Assembly (NCBI GenBank): GCA_016858145.1
Contig: JAEHOE010000136.1
Span: 62,001 to 126,000 of the forward strand
Length of the DNA: 64,000 bases
Direction of reading: 5' to 3'
Source: Edaphochlamys debaryana
Taxonomy: Eukaryota; Chlorophyta; Chlorophyceae; Chlamydomonadales
Positions 1-10,637 of the stretch are shown here, in pieces. The first letter of the stretch is position 1. Every line of letters begins with the position of its first letter. The position numbers and the translations under genes are program-made. Under the pieces are notes generated by a model. It was not told the origin of the DNA and searched no databases. It worked only from the letters and a program-made list of their open reading frames with translations.

Positions 1-3000
1 AGGCCGACGACCCGCTGGCGCGCTCGGCGGCGGCGGGGCTGGGGGCTGGGGAGGAGGAGGTGCCGGACCTGCCCGAGGGCGAGCAGCCCCTGGGGGAGCG
101 GGTGGCGGCGCTGGAGGAGCGGGCGCTGGGCGGCGCGGCGGCGTCAGCGGCCGGGGCGGCGGACGAGGAGGCCGGCCCCAGCGCGGCCATGCCATCTGGG
201 TCGGCCAAGGCCGACTCGCTGTCGGTGCTGCTCACGCAGGCCATCCGCAGGTGCGTTGGCGGCTGTGTGGTGCATGGACTGGGGTGCACGTCGACCAAGG
301 GAAGGGACCGTGCTGGGCTGGCCTCCCCCGCCTATCCGCGTGCGCTAGCCACCCACGCCAGCCTCCAGAGCATTCGTCAGGAAAGTGTGAGTAGTCAGAA
401 AAGTGTGAGGTGGCGTCCGTCGCCCATCCGGCAGTGGAGGGGCTGGCATGATGGCATCACCAAGCGTCCTCTTCTGGCTCGTGATCGCGTCGGCCCTTCT
501 GTCGGGGCCACATACCAATACGGACCGACCAAGCGCACCTCCCACTTGAGAGGCACGTGCCATAGACCGCGTGCGGCGGCGGTGTGTAGATCGGTGTAGT
601 CCCTTTCGTTGACTGGAGGATTCATGCGATACCGAGTTGCGCCCGCTTCGCGCGTGAAGACGGAAGTCGCGGAAGTCGTGGATTGCCGAGTCGGGACGTT
701 AGAAAGCAAAGGCGGGTCGAGCGGCCCCAGCGGCCAGCGCATCGCGCACTCCAAAGGGGTACATGACCACGATGTGCTGGCAATTCAGCAACGCTAGCCC
801 GAGCTCGGGGTTCGGATGGCGTCAACAAGATTGTGCAGTTACACATCTACGAGCGGCGATCAAACGTGGTGCCTGTAGTCTGAGGGTGAAGGCGGCAGTC
901 GCTTCGGATAGCGCAGGCCAGGGGGTTCGATGCGGCCCTGGTGGGACCCGCCAGTCAGCCGCTATGACCCGCCAAGGCCTTCCTCAGCGGCGGTCAGCAA
1001 AACGTGATCCTTATCGCATTGGGGGGACAGGAGGGCCCGGGTAGCCCGGACTGGAGTTACCCCAATCCGCTGCAATACCGTAATCCGGCAAACTTCGCGC
1101 CCCTGAAGCCCTTCGCCGCTCTGCCTCACAGACATATACACTACTCATAGCTTCTGCTTGCTTACGGATTCCTCGTACCCCAACACTACTCATAGCTGGC
1201 GCCTCACACCTTCGGGATCTTGCCGGGCTTCTGCTTGCTTCCGGTTTCCTCGATACCCAACACTGCTCATAGCGCTTCAACTCACACACAATCTGTAGCA
1301 GACCTGCTGACTGTCCTTCACCAGCCAACGTGAAGGTGATCGTCAACTCTTCAGTTTGCCCCAAACGCGACCGTTTCCGCGCCGCTTGGGCTCAGGGCCA
1401 GCAGACAGTCCAGCCTGCCTCAGCTGGGCAGGCGGTAAACCCGCCTGTGCGCGGCGCCATCGGGGCCCCGCGACTACTTTTGGGCAGACCGCCAGTCGGG
1501 AGCCCACCCACGCCAGCCACTTGCGCCATCCCACGTGCACGCATCCTGCACCCTGCACCCTACAAAGCCCCTCTCTCTGGCTTACGCCGACCGTGCCCCG
1601 CCCCTTGTCTTGGTGCGTGCAGCAACGACCGCTCGCTGCTGGAGCGCGTGTTGGCGACCTCGAACCTCACCGTCATCGCCAACACGGTGGCGCGCATCGT
1701 GCCCATGGACGCGGCGCTCTTCCTCAAGGTAGGCTTCATATGGTCTTACAACAGCTGGATCAGCGGGATTTTAACTCCTTGACTAGGGGCGTTTATGCTG
1801 CTGTTGTTCGTGCCCCAGGCATGGGCAGACAGGGGATTTAGGAGGGGTGACTGGGGGTCCTCGACTCGTGGACCCTAAAGCCAGGGCATGGGCTTGACGA
1901 GAATCCGACCCCGGTGTTCCCCGTCAACTTCCGCCTCTTTGCCATGGCCAGGGCCTGACGCTTAATCCGTGCACGCGCAGGCCGCCGTGGACCGCCTCGT
2001 GTCGAAACCCAACCGCGCCGCGCAGCTGGTGCCCTGGATCCGCGCCGTGCTGCACCACCACACCGCCTATCTGATGGCGGCGCCGGGCGTGCAGCCCGCG
2101 CTGACGAGCTTGTTCCAGGTGAGCTGAATGGGTTGCTGTGAGCAGGGCATAGTCATGAGTGGCGGGCAGCACACCGAATCGACGGTCGCGCGACCTTCCG
2201 GCGGTGTTCATGTTGGCCGCGGACGCCGGCGGCGACTGTTGCGGTCCCTTCCGCCGTTCGGTCTACGCCGTTTGGGGCCAACTGGGATTGATGATGGTGT
2301 TCGAGGCTGCTAGTGCCGCAAGCCCATCTGCGTGCCACACGGAGCTGCCCGCGGGATGTCGTACGAAAATGTGTCGCAACATGACCACACCGACCGCAAG
2401 CACCGCGTTTCCCAAAACAGCCAACTAGCTTAGGTAGACACTCACCGCCAAGATGTTCGCCCGCGCAAACACGAAGACGCTTATGCACGCGTGCACTCAC
2501 GCCGTGCATGCCCTATCGGGACGCATGGCCCGCGCGACGACTTCGCACAGGGCTGCAGCATTTGTAGGCAGCCATGACTCACTGCTAAACGCTGATAGCT
2601 CTATACATACTGTCGCATACGAGCGCTTCTCGCATCTCGAGGTAGGGCAAACGTCGCGGAAGGCTCACATGGCGGCATGTGCGACCCGCGACCGGCAACT
2701 TTCTGTGCGACTAGTCGCAGGCGCGCGACCAGCACTAGTACAAAGTCCAGTAGGACGAACCTGGACGAGTGTGCTTGTGCGGTAGGGCACAACCCCTCTC
2801 ACGTGATGCCCGCTCCCACTCCCGCTCTTGATCCTCGCAGGCTATCGACGCTCGCGTGCGGCTACACGACCCCCTTCTGCGGCTGTACGGGCGCCTGGGC
2901 CTGGTGCTGCACCACACAAGAGACCGGGGGAGCGCGCCGGCAGACCAGCAACGGCCCGTGCCCGAGGTGAGCAGTTTGCCGAGGCCGGGGCTTCGAGCTG

Positions 3001-3355
3001 CTGGCTACTCCCCTCGTCTTGTCCTTGCCCCGCGAAAGCTTCCAGGCTGCAAGCTTGCAGCCTCGGAAGGCGTTGTTGCTGCTCCAATCCTATCCCCTGT
3101 GCCTAAACCTCTCCTCGTTGCCCTCCTGCCTTCCGTCTCCAGGTGGTCTTCGAGGACGATCTGGACGAGGAGCCGGTGGCGGAGGACCCCTTCGCGCCTG
3201 CTGGGGCCTCGGACGACGACGACGAGGACGGCTCGGAGGGCAACAGCCAGGGCGAGGACGAGGAGAACGAGTTCGATGCCATGCTGGCGGACGGCCCAGG
3301 GGGTGACGACGACGACGATGACTCGGACCTGGGGAGCTTGTTGGACGAGGACTGA
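1..3355 (+). CDS. UTP5: WDR43/UTP5-type U3 snoRNP (t-UTP) protein, C-terminal part
   Basis: The gene enters from the left edge; the first full codon starts at base 3. Exons: 1-250, 1623-1728, 1981-2118, 2841-2966, 3143-3355 (TGA stop); all phases agree. After a low-complexity acidic linker, the joined exons give a Utp12-type helical domain. The stretch VLATSNLTVIANTVARIV closely resembles human WDR43, and WIRAVLHHHTAYLM and LLRLYGRLGLVL follow as expected. The tail is very acidic (runs of D and E), as in WDR43. The WD40 repeats would lie upstream, outside the window. In known species the protein belongs to the t-UTP subcomplex of the nucleolar small-subunit processome and links rDNA transcription to 18S pre-rRNA processing. 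Other Utp12-domain proteins (UTP4, UTP12, UTP13, PWP2) are less likely because of the acidic tail and the motif match. The 1372 bp first visible intron carries a repeat. Confidence 0.8.
421..1505. repeat. dispersed repeat, copy 1 (inside UTP5 intron)
   Basis: About 1085 bases that recur almost base for base at 4273-5239. Both copies start at CCCATCCGGCAGTGG and end at CAGACCGCCAGTCGGGAGCCC minus its last bases. No convincing terminal inverted repeat, target-site duplication or long reading frame was seen, so it may be a non-autonomous or fragmentary transposable element. This copy holds 118 extra bases around 1151-1268. They contain two similar 45-base units (1151-1195 and 1228-1272), each ending CTCATAG, separated by 32 bases. 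Confidence 0.85.
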
Positions 3356-4272
3356 GCGGGGCGGGTTTGGGGTGGGGCAAAATGCCAATGGGAGGGGTTG
3401 AGGGGAGGGCGAGTGGGGCGGAAGGGAGGGGAAGGAGCTGAGCCAGGGTGGTAGGCCGTTTTGGAGTATTCGGAGGTACGGCATCAGAGTGGAGCTGGGA
3501 CAAGGTTTGTCGGGTGCAGGAGGTGGGAAAGGTGTTGAGCAGACGGCAAGGCCGCGTCTGGGGAAAGCAAACCCCCCCTAGGCTTGAGTGGGCAGCAGCG
3601 GATGAGGATGGGGGCCTGAAGTGCTAGGTAAATGTTGCTGTGGACCGAATGCAACCTTACGGGGGTCTGGCTCAGCCCTCGTTTTTCGCCCCCATGGATG
3701 GGGGAAGGAGAAACGGGCGACATGGGTACGCGAAAAGCAAGGCCAGCATGGATGGGGGCGCCCCGCTTGTCGATACCCTCTGAACGGGTCATGTCAACTG
3801 ACATGACTGCATAGACTCTCAAAAGCGTCTTAGACACGAAGGAAGACGAAGAAAGCCCAGCCGATCAGGGCCTATCAGGGTGCAAGTCAGACCTGTCGCC
3901 TTCCCCGTCAACCCTCGAAGGCTTGCCAAAGGGACAAAGCCGTAGGAAAGCTGTCTACGTTGGCATCATGCACCATGCAACTGAGAGCTGCAGCTGGAGC
4001 AAGCTGTTATAGCCCTGAGCTGAGCCGCAAAGCCGGGTCTTCACGAGAGCCGTCACACACCGCGGCGCGCCTGCGCCGGAACTGGGCACTGGATCACCCT
4101 AGTCGTTTCCCGGGAAGTGGCCGTTGCAACGGTACACAGGAATGGCAAACGCACCGCCACGCAGCGGTGCATGAATGCTGGGGAATCCTAGGGGACTTGC
4201 GGATCCACGACTTGAGGGAGAGACGCCCCGTTTCGCCGTCAGCGCGTCAGCGCCGGTATCGGCGCCGCATCC
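3356..4272. other. 3' flank of UTP5 and intergenic
   Basis: Downstream of the UTP5 stop the sequence is first G-rich, then ordinary intergenic DNA. No supported exon or RNA gene was seen. Several short direct repetitions occur near 3690-3770 (ATGGATGGGGG-like words). Confidence 0.5.
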
Positions 4273-5239
4273 GCCGCCCATCCGGCAGTGGAGGGGCTGG
4301 CATGATGGCATCACCAAGCGTCCTCTTCTGGCTCGTGATCGCGTCGGCCCTTCTGTCGGGGCTGCATACCAAATACGGACCGACCAAGCGCACCTCCCAC
4401 TTGAGAGGCACGTGCCATAGACCGCGTGCGGCGGCGGTGTGTAGATCGGTGTAGTCCCTTTCGTTGACTGGAGGATTCATGCGATACCGAGTTGCGCCCG
4501 CTTCGCGCGTGAAGACGGAAGTCGCGGAAGTCGTGGATTGCCGAGTCGGGACGTTAGAAAGCAAAGGCGGGTCGAGCGGCCCCAGCGGCCAGCGCATCGC
4601 GCACTCCAAAGGGGTACATGACCACGATGTGCTGGCAATTCAACAACGCTAGCCCGAGCTCGGGGTTCGGATGGCGTCAACAAGATTGTGCAGTTACACA
4701 TCTACGAGCGGCGATCAAACGTGGTGCCTGTAGTCTGAGGGTGAAGGTGGCAGTCGCTTCGGATAGCGCAGGCCAGGGGGTTCGATGCGGCCCTGGTGGG
4801 ACCCGCCAGTCAGCCGCTATGACCCGCCAAGGCCTTCCTCAGCGGCGGTCAGCAAAGCGTGATCCTTATCGCATTGGGGGGACAGGAGGGCCCGGGTAGC
4901 CCGGACTGGAGTTACCCCAATCCGCTGCAATACCGTAATCCGGCAAACTTCGCGCCCCTGAAGCCCTTCGCCGCTCTGCCTCACAGACATATACACTACT
5001 CATAGCGCTTCAACTCACACACAATCTGTAGCAGACCTGCTGACTGTCCTTCACCAGCCAACGTGAAGGTGATCGTCAACTCTTCAGTTTGCCCCAAACG
5101 CGACCGTTTCCGCACCGCTTGGGCTCAGGGCCAGTAGACAGTCCAGCCTGCCTCAGCTGGGCAGGCGGTAAACCCGCCTGTGCGCGGCGCCATCGGGGCC
5201 CCGCGACTACTTTTGGGCAGACCGCCAGTCGGGAGCCCG
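4273..5239. repeat. dispersed repeat, copy 2
   Basis: Second copy of the element at 421-1505, same orientation, about 967 bases. It lacks the 118-base internal segment; the junction is at a CTCATAG word, as expected for loss or gain between short direct repeats. Otherwise only scattered substitutions separate the copies. It lies between UTP5 and the GATA-type gene. Confidence 0.85.
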
Positions 5240-5868
5240 CCGCTTCGCGTCTTGGACCCAGCACCGTCCTGTGGCTGGCGAGCAGCCATGGTGAGAGCTC
5301 CGTCCGCCGTGGCGGCCCACGTGCTGGGGAGGCGCGGAGCAAATGCCGCTTGAGCCCAGTACGGTTCTTTTACGCTGCTGTGGAGCCGTTAGGGCTGCTC
5401 ATTCCGACAGTGCCCAGACTCATGCCGATTGGCTCGCGGGCTGAGGGGAGCGGTTTCGCGGTACGCGCCTTTACGGCCCCGATTGCTGCCGTTGCGACTC
5501 CTCACCGTAGGGGCCCGGCCGTCTCGACATCCTGGGGGCCATCTGTGGCGAGGAGCTCACCTCCGATCCGCGGCTGCGCGCGGTGGACGCGGACGGTTTG
5601 CTCCGAGGAGTGGAGGCAGAAGGTGGATTTGGAGACCGCGAGCTCGGGCTTCGACCTTCAAACTAGACCGGGCTCCCTGTCCTCCCTGCCTAGATAACGC
5701 GTTATGCTCTCTGCTTTAGTGCGGGCCTGGCCGTTCGTAGTCGCGTGGCGGTCTGGAGGAGGCCGCGCGCACGTCGAAATCTCCCGACCTGGACACGTCA
5801 GTGAGGTGACCTGCGGTCCTGCATTCTCCGCTCTTCCCGCAGTTGACTTCCAGAGGAGGGCTTCGAGC
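5240..5868. other. 5' flank of the GATA-type gene
   Basis: No exon is supported. An in-frame ATG at 5704 could extend the downstream protein by 55 residues, but that stretch looks noncoding. A C/T-rich tract ending in CAG at about 5842 could be an acceptor after a 5' UTR intron. Confidence 0.4.
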
Positions 5869-8609
5869 ATGCAGGCGGCATTACTAGCTGCTCAGCAACA
5901 AGCGGTCCTTCGAGTTCCTAACGACCACGCGAGCCAGGCGAGCACGCACGCGCTGGTATTTCAGCAAATCAATGGCAGGTCGCGGCCAATCATCGTCTCC
6001 AGGCCCGACGCCGCTATTCCAGTGGTCCAGCAACCCTTGGCCACAATGCTCAAACCGACGTCGTCGCAGCAATCACCTCCTACGGCCGCGCAGCCCCAAC
6101 CGGCGCGGCAGCCGACCCCAGAGCCCGGGAAGCCTGACAGCAAAAAGCTCGACTGCAAGAAAGGCGATGACCTGCGGTCGCCAACCGGCCGTCTCTCCGA
6201 GGCCAAAGGCGCTGTGCCCGTCCTGGCGCCACCGCCCGCGAAGCCCCAAGCAAAGCCGCTCATTCCTGGCGGCCCATGCGAGAATCCGGTAAGCTGGGCA
6301 AAGTGGGCAGGAGCTGAGCAGGGGCTGGGCTAGCTGGGGCCGGGCAGGGCCTGATTCCAGGCGGGCGCCTGCTCAGCCCCGTCCAGGCCCATTCGCCCCT
6401 GTCCCCGAGCTGTCTCTGGTGCGTCTTGAATTGCAAGCATATGTGCTCATGTCTCACCCCCTTGCCCGCGCCTCCGCAGTTCTGCGGCGTCAACGAGGCC
6501 CCGCAGTGGCGCCGCATCGAGAAGAAGCTGGTATGCAACCGGTGTGGCATGTACTACCACCGGCACTCGCGCTTCCCCGACTGGTCCTACTTCGTGAGTG
6601 CAGAAGAACTCCTACTCGCAACCCCTAGCTAGCTAGCCCTCTCCCCCCTGCTCCTCGCCCGTGCTGCCCGCACCGGCATCCTGTACGCCACCCCACCTTT
6701 CGCCGGCTTCTCCACGCATCAACTCCCCCGCGTCTCCCGCCCCACTCCACAGAGCGGTATCGCGAGCAAGAACGCCTCGCGCTCGGTGGTGATCACGCAC
6801 CGCCGCCCGGACCAGCCGACGCTGTCGGCGCCGCCCAGCGCCAGCCACGCCGGCGCCCCGCTGCAGGCTGCGGCTGCAGGCCTGCAGCACCCCAACCCGG
6901 CCGCCAAGGCAGCGGCCACCAACCCCATGCTCGGCCTGGCCACCTCGGCGGTGGCGGGCAGCAGCCTCCTGGAGTTCCTGAAGCAGCCCGGCCGGCTGGA
7001 CCCGGAGACGCTGCAGCGCGTGCTCACAACGCCCGCGAACTCGCTCGACGGAGTGACGGTGCGGCGCCTGCAGGCCGTCCTGGAGCACTGGTGCGACCTG
7101 CAGGAGCAGCAGCAGGCGGGCGGGGGCCCGGCGCATGCAGGCGCCGGCGGGAGCCGGTCGGCGCCGCCGCCGTCGGTGGCGGTGCCGGCTCCGCCGGCCT
7201 CGCCGCTGCGCGGCCGCAGCCCCGACAGCCCCGCCTCGGACTCCACCTTCGCGCCCGTCAGCGCGGCCGGCGGAGGCGGAGGCGGCGCTCGCGACGGCGA
7301 GAGCGGCGGGGAGCTGCGCGAGCCGGCCGCCGCAAGGCAGGCCAAGCCCAAGCCCTCTGGCAGCGGCCAGACCGCGCTCCTTGTGGGGCGCGCCTCGCCC
7401 ACGCACACGCCCCCGGCCTCGTGCGTGAACCTGGACTCTGACACGGAGCCCCCGGCGCGGCCGCAGCAGAAGGCCGCCGCGCTTCTCGCCCCAATCGAGG
7501 AGGAGGACTCACGCCGCGCCCGGCCGCCCGTCGCGCCAAGGCAGGGCAGCCCTCGCGCCGAGGGGTCCCGCCGCGGCCGCCCGGAGGAGCTCGCCGTTCT
7601 GGAGGAGCAGCCCGCGGTCAAGCGCGCGCGTGGCGCAGCTACGATCGAGGACCTGGGCCTGGGGGCGGGCCTGGGATTGGGCCTGGGCCTGGGCGGGCCT
7701 GGGCCCGACGTGGAGGACCCGGTGGTGGCGGTCGCGCGGCAGCGGTTGGCGAGCTTGCCGCCCTCGGGCCCCGCCCGGCAGGCCGCGCTGGCGGCGGCTG
7801 TGCAGGACATCAGCGCTCTGCGCCAGGCGCAGGAGTTCATGGTGCAACAGCAGGTGAAGCAGCTGGCGGCGCGGCGGCTGCGGGAAGCGGCCGTAACGCT
7901 CGCGCCGCCGGCCGTGACCGTAGCCACGACAGCCGGTGCGGGAGCCGGCGGCGCGCAGGGCCAGGCCCCGCGCCCCGGCGGCTCACTGATGGAGACCATC
8001 GCCGCCGCGGCGGCGGCGCAGCAGCAGCGGCTGCAGGCGGACGGGCAGGGCGCGGGCGCGGGCTCTGGTGGGGGAAAGGGCAAGGGGCGGCTGATGGGCG
8101 AGGAGCTGCCGCTGCCGCCGCAGCAGCGGCCGCAGGGCAAGTCGCGCGTGCCGGCCATGGTTGAGGGCCTGCTGGAGCCCCGGCCTGGCGTCGGGGGCCT
8201 CGGCGCGGGCCTGGGGCTGGGTGGGGGCATGTCCGCCGTGGGTGGACTGGTGATGCGGGACCTGCAGCAGCGCGCCCTGCTGGCGCAGCACCACCACCAG
8301 CAACAGCACGCGGCGGCGGCGGCGTACGACAACGTGTACGAGATCCAGCCGTACGGCGTGCAGCCGTCGCAGCAGGGCGGGGGCGGCGCCGGCGGCCGGG
8401 GCGGCCAGGTGATGGATGAGATTCTGGCCAGGCTGTTGAGCCGCAGCGCTGGGGCCGGCGGCGCGGCGGCGCACATGGAGGGTGCCGCCGGCGCTGCGGC
8501 AGTGCACGCGTCGGCCAACGGCCTTAGGCTCGCGAGCCAGGGCCTGGGCGGGGGCAACGGGTCTGTGGTCCTAGACCTGGGCAAGCCGTCGGCGGGCCTG
8601 GCGTTCTAG
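5869..8609 (+). CDS. GATA-type zinc-finger protein
   Basis: Exons 5869-6288, 6480-6593, 6753-8609 (TAG stop); about 796 residues. The intron after exon 1 splits the zinc finger. Cysteines fall at about C137, C142, C159 and C162, with NEAPQWRR, KLVCNRCGMYYHRH between and after them. The APQWRR and CNRCGMYY signatures are typical of GATA fingers (T-P-x-W-R and C-N-x-C-G-x-Y-Y), which bind WGATAR DNA. Spacing is unusual: C-x4-C-x16-C-x2-C instead of the usual C-x2-C-x17/18-C-x2-C. The rest is Gly/Ala/Pro/Gln-rich, probably disordered, with one more structured stretch just after the finger (LLEFLKQPGRLDPETLQRVL) and poly-Ala, His and Gln runs near the end. The start at 5869 was chosen because upstream sequence looks like UTR; 5704 is an alternative. 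Probable nuclear transcription regulator; targets unknown. Confidence 0.8.
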
Positions 8610-10637
8610 GCCTCTGCGGCGTATGGCACAGACGCGGTCCCATGTGGGTCGATGTGGGTCGGCCGTGTTTGTGGGAAGGGCGGCCACAGGGGTGGTGGCA
8701 GGGCAGGAGGAGGCTGCGCGCCTGGCGCCGACGCGGGCGGGTGGGGCTATTGTTTGTTCTTAGCAGTAGAGCGGGAGCCGCGCAGCTGCGATGTCGGCTC
8801 GCCGTCGCTCCTAATGTCGCTGCAGGCATGCTGTAGGTAACGCTATGGCGATTCTGCATTCTGTCATTGTCCATTCGTCGCAACGAACGGTTTGGTTTGC
8901 CTCCTAATTCGGGGGCACGCGCGAAGACAAACTCGTCGCCGAACGATTGGCCCTAAGCTTGACTGGGCCCCGCTTGTTTGCTGAGCATGTTGGACGTAAG
9001 GCCACGAGCGAGGGGTACCCCGTCGGTTGAGGGGGTTTGGACCAATGGCCGGGGGCGCGCGCCCCCGCTGCGGTTTTGGCGCCCCCGGCCCTGTACAATT
9101 AGGGTTGCACAGGGGACGACCCAACGTTCCGGATATGGCAGAGGGCGGTAGCTGAACTCTTCATCATACTTTTAGGAATGGCGTGCGGGTGGGCGGGTCT
9201 CGCCAGAGCCCGAGAGCAGAACACTCGTCATGCCGCAATCTCTTTGCGGGCTAACCTGATGGCCTGGGTACCGCGCGCCAAACGGCGTGGTATGAGCGCC
9301 CAGAGCGTGAGCGGAGCCAAGGACTAGTGAATGTGTGTGGAGCGGGTTGCATGGGTGGGGTACAAAGTCCGTCGGAGGTGGCGTGTTGAGCAGTGGGAGT
9401 CCTGCGAGGCAAGGAGGAGGACGCAGTCCCTGGCGGCCAAACATTTACCGTCAGAGGTTTTGCACTTCGCTTGCGTTTGCGGGCACTCATATGCGGTATC
9501 AGGGCAGCAGCTTCGCCCCAGCTCCATGGTGTGTGCGACCCCTGGTGGGTGGAGACGCGTGTGTGCATACGTGTACCTTTCCTCGTGGCGTGTTACTGTT
9601 TCTGTGAGAACCCGCTGGGCACTTTTGCAAGCCTCTGTCGGGGGTTGGCTCAGGCGTGGTCTGGGAGACGATTTGCGGGCGCGCCGTGTGCCTTCGTCCG
9701 GTCGGCATGCGGCAAGGCGCTCCGGTTGCGTCTAAGCGTGCTTGGGGAAGTGCACAGCGGGGGATCGCATACTACAAGGATGGGGAGCTCTCCCAGAGGC
9801 CCTTCAAGCTGGCCCTAATGATGGCATGGCTCTATTCTCTTTCCGTCAACTTCTACATGACCCTCGGTGGGGGCTGTGCACAGTCACAGATGGGTACGAG
9901 GGGGATGCTGGGAAGTTGACAGCACTGCACAAGCTCTGCTGACATATGCCCGATCGGTTGATGCCTGCGGGCAGGCGGTTACGCCTGGTGGTTGACGGTG
10001 GACGTTTGAAACTGGTTGACGCGTGCGACTTGGCGTGCGTGGCGGAGCCGTGAAGGCCATTTGTGGTGCACTGTGAGGACGCGTGCTGGTAGACGGCCCT
10101 CCCATTTAACAACAAAGGCGGCAGAGGGCGCGGTGCTGAGGTAGATGTTGGTATGGAACGGTGTAAGTAACAAAGCTGCGGCCTGCTCCGCTTCTGGCTC
10201 CGTGGCCCGCTACTCGCCTTCTGGACTCTCGAGCCTCTGTCCTCAAAGGGGCCATCGGACCCCACTGGAAAGCCAAGCAGCGCTCACTTTCCCGTTCCTT
10301 ACAGACGGCAGTCAGCACGTCAGTCAGAGATATCTGCGTCCCTTACGCCACGCCTATCGCGGGGTCAACATCCCTCTTGCCAGTGACGCACTCAGCTGTG
10401 TCACGCGCCCTGCGCTCGTGCTTACGTGGGTTCACCTCAAAGGCGAGCAAGCTCTGCCGCCGCCCTGCACAATTCCCACGCTGCGCTCCCAATGCCACTT
10501 CACTTGTCACACATTAAAGCATGCCCTGCCCACGCCCTACACCCACAACAATGCGCTTTCCGGTACGTTGATGTCTTGTAACCCAAGCATCCCCTCCTCC
10601 CTGCCACGTCCAGCCCGACCTCCGCCCGTCGCGGCGC
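8610..10637. other. convergent intergenic region
   Basis: Lies between the 3' ends of the GATA-type gene (+) and the fibronectin III gene (-). No supported exon. A TTACA at about 10297 (TGTAA on the minus strand, 340 bases past the stop) could be the algal-type polyadenylation signal of the fibronectin gene. Confidence 0.45.
9047..9090. repeat. GC-rich perfect hairpin
   Basis: GGCCGGGGGCGC at 9047-9058 is exactly complementary to GCGCCCCCGGCC at 9079-9090, a 12-bp stem with a 20-base loop. A 16-base palindrome (GGGGGCGCGCGCCCCC) overlaps its left arm. It lies in the 3' flank of the GATA-type gene. Confidence 0.7.

Noticed and set aside
421..5239. The two repeat copies as LTRs of one retrotransposon
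   Set aside because: The DNA between them is the UTP5 gene end, with no gag, protease or reverse transcriptase, and the ends lack TG..CA.
6719..8584. 621-codon open frame on the minus strand
   Set aside because: It mirrors the third exon of the GATA-type gene; GC-rich third positions keep the antisense frame open. It has no domain and is compositionally Pro/Ala/Arg.
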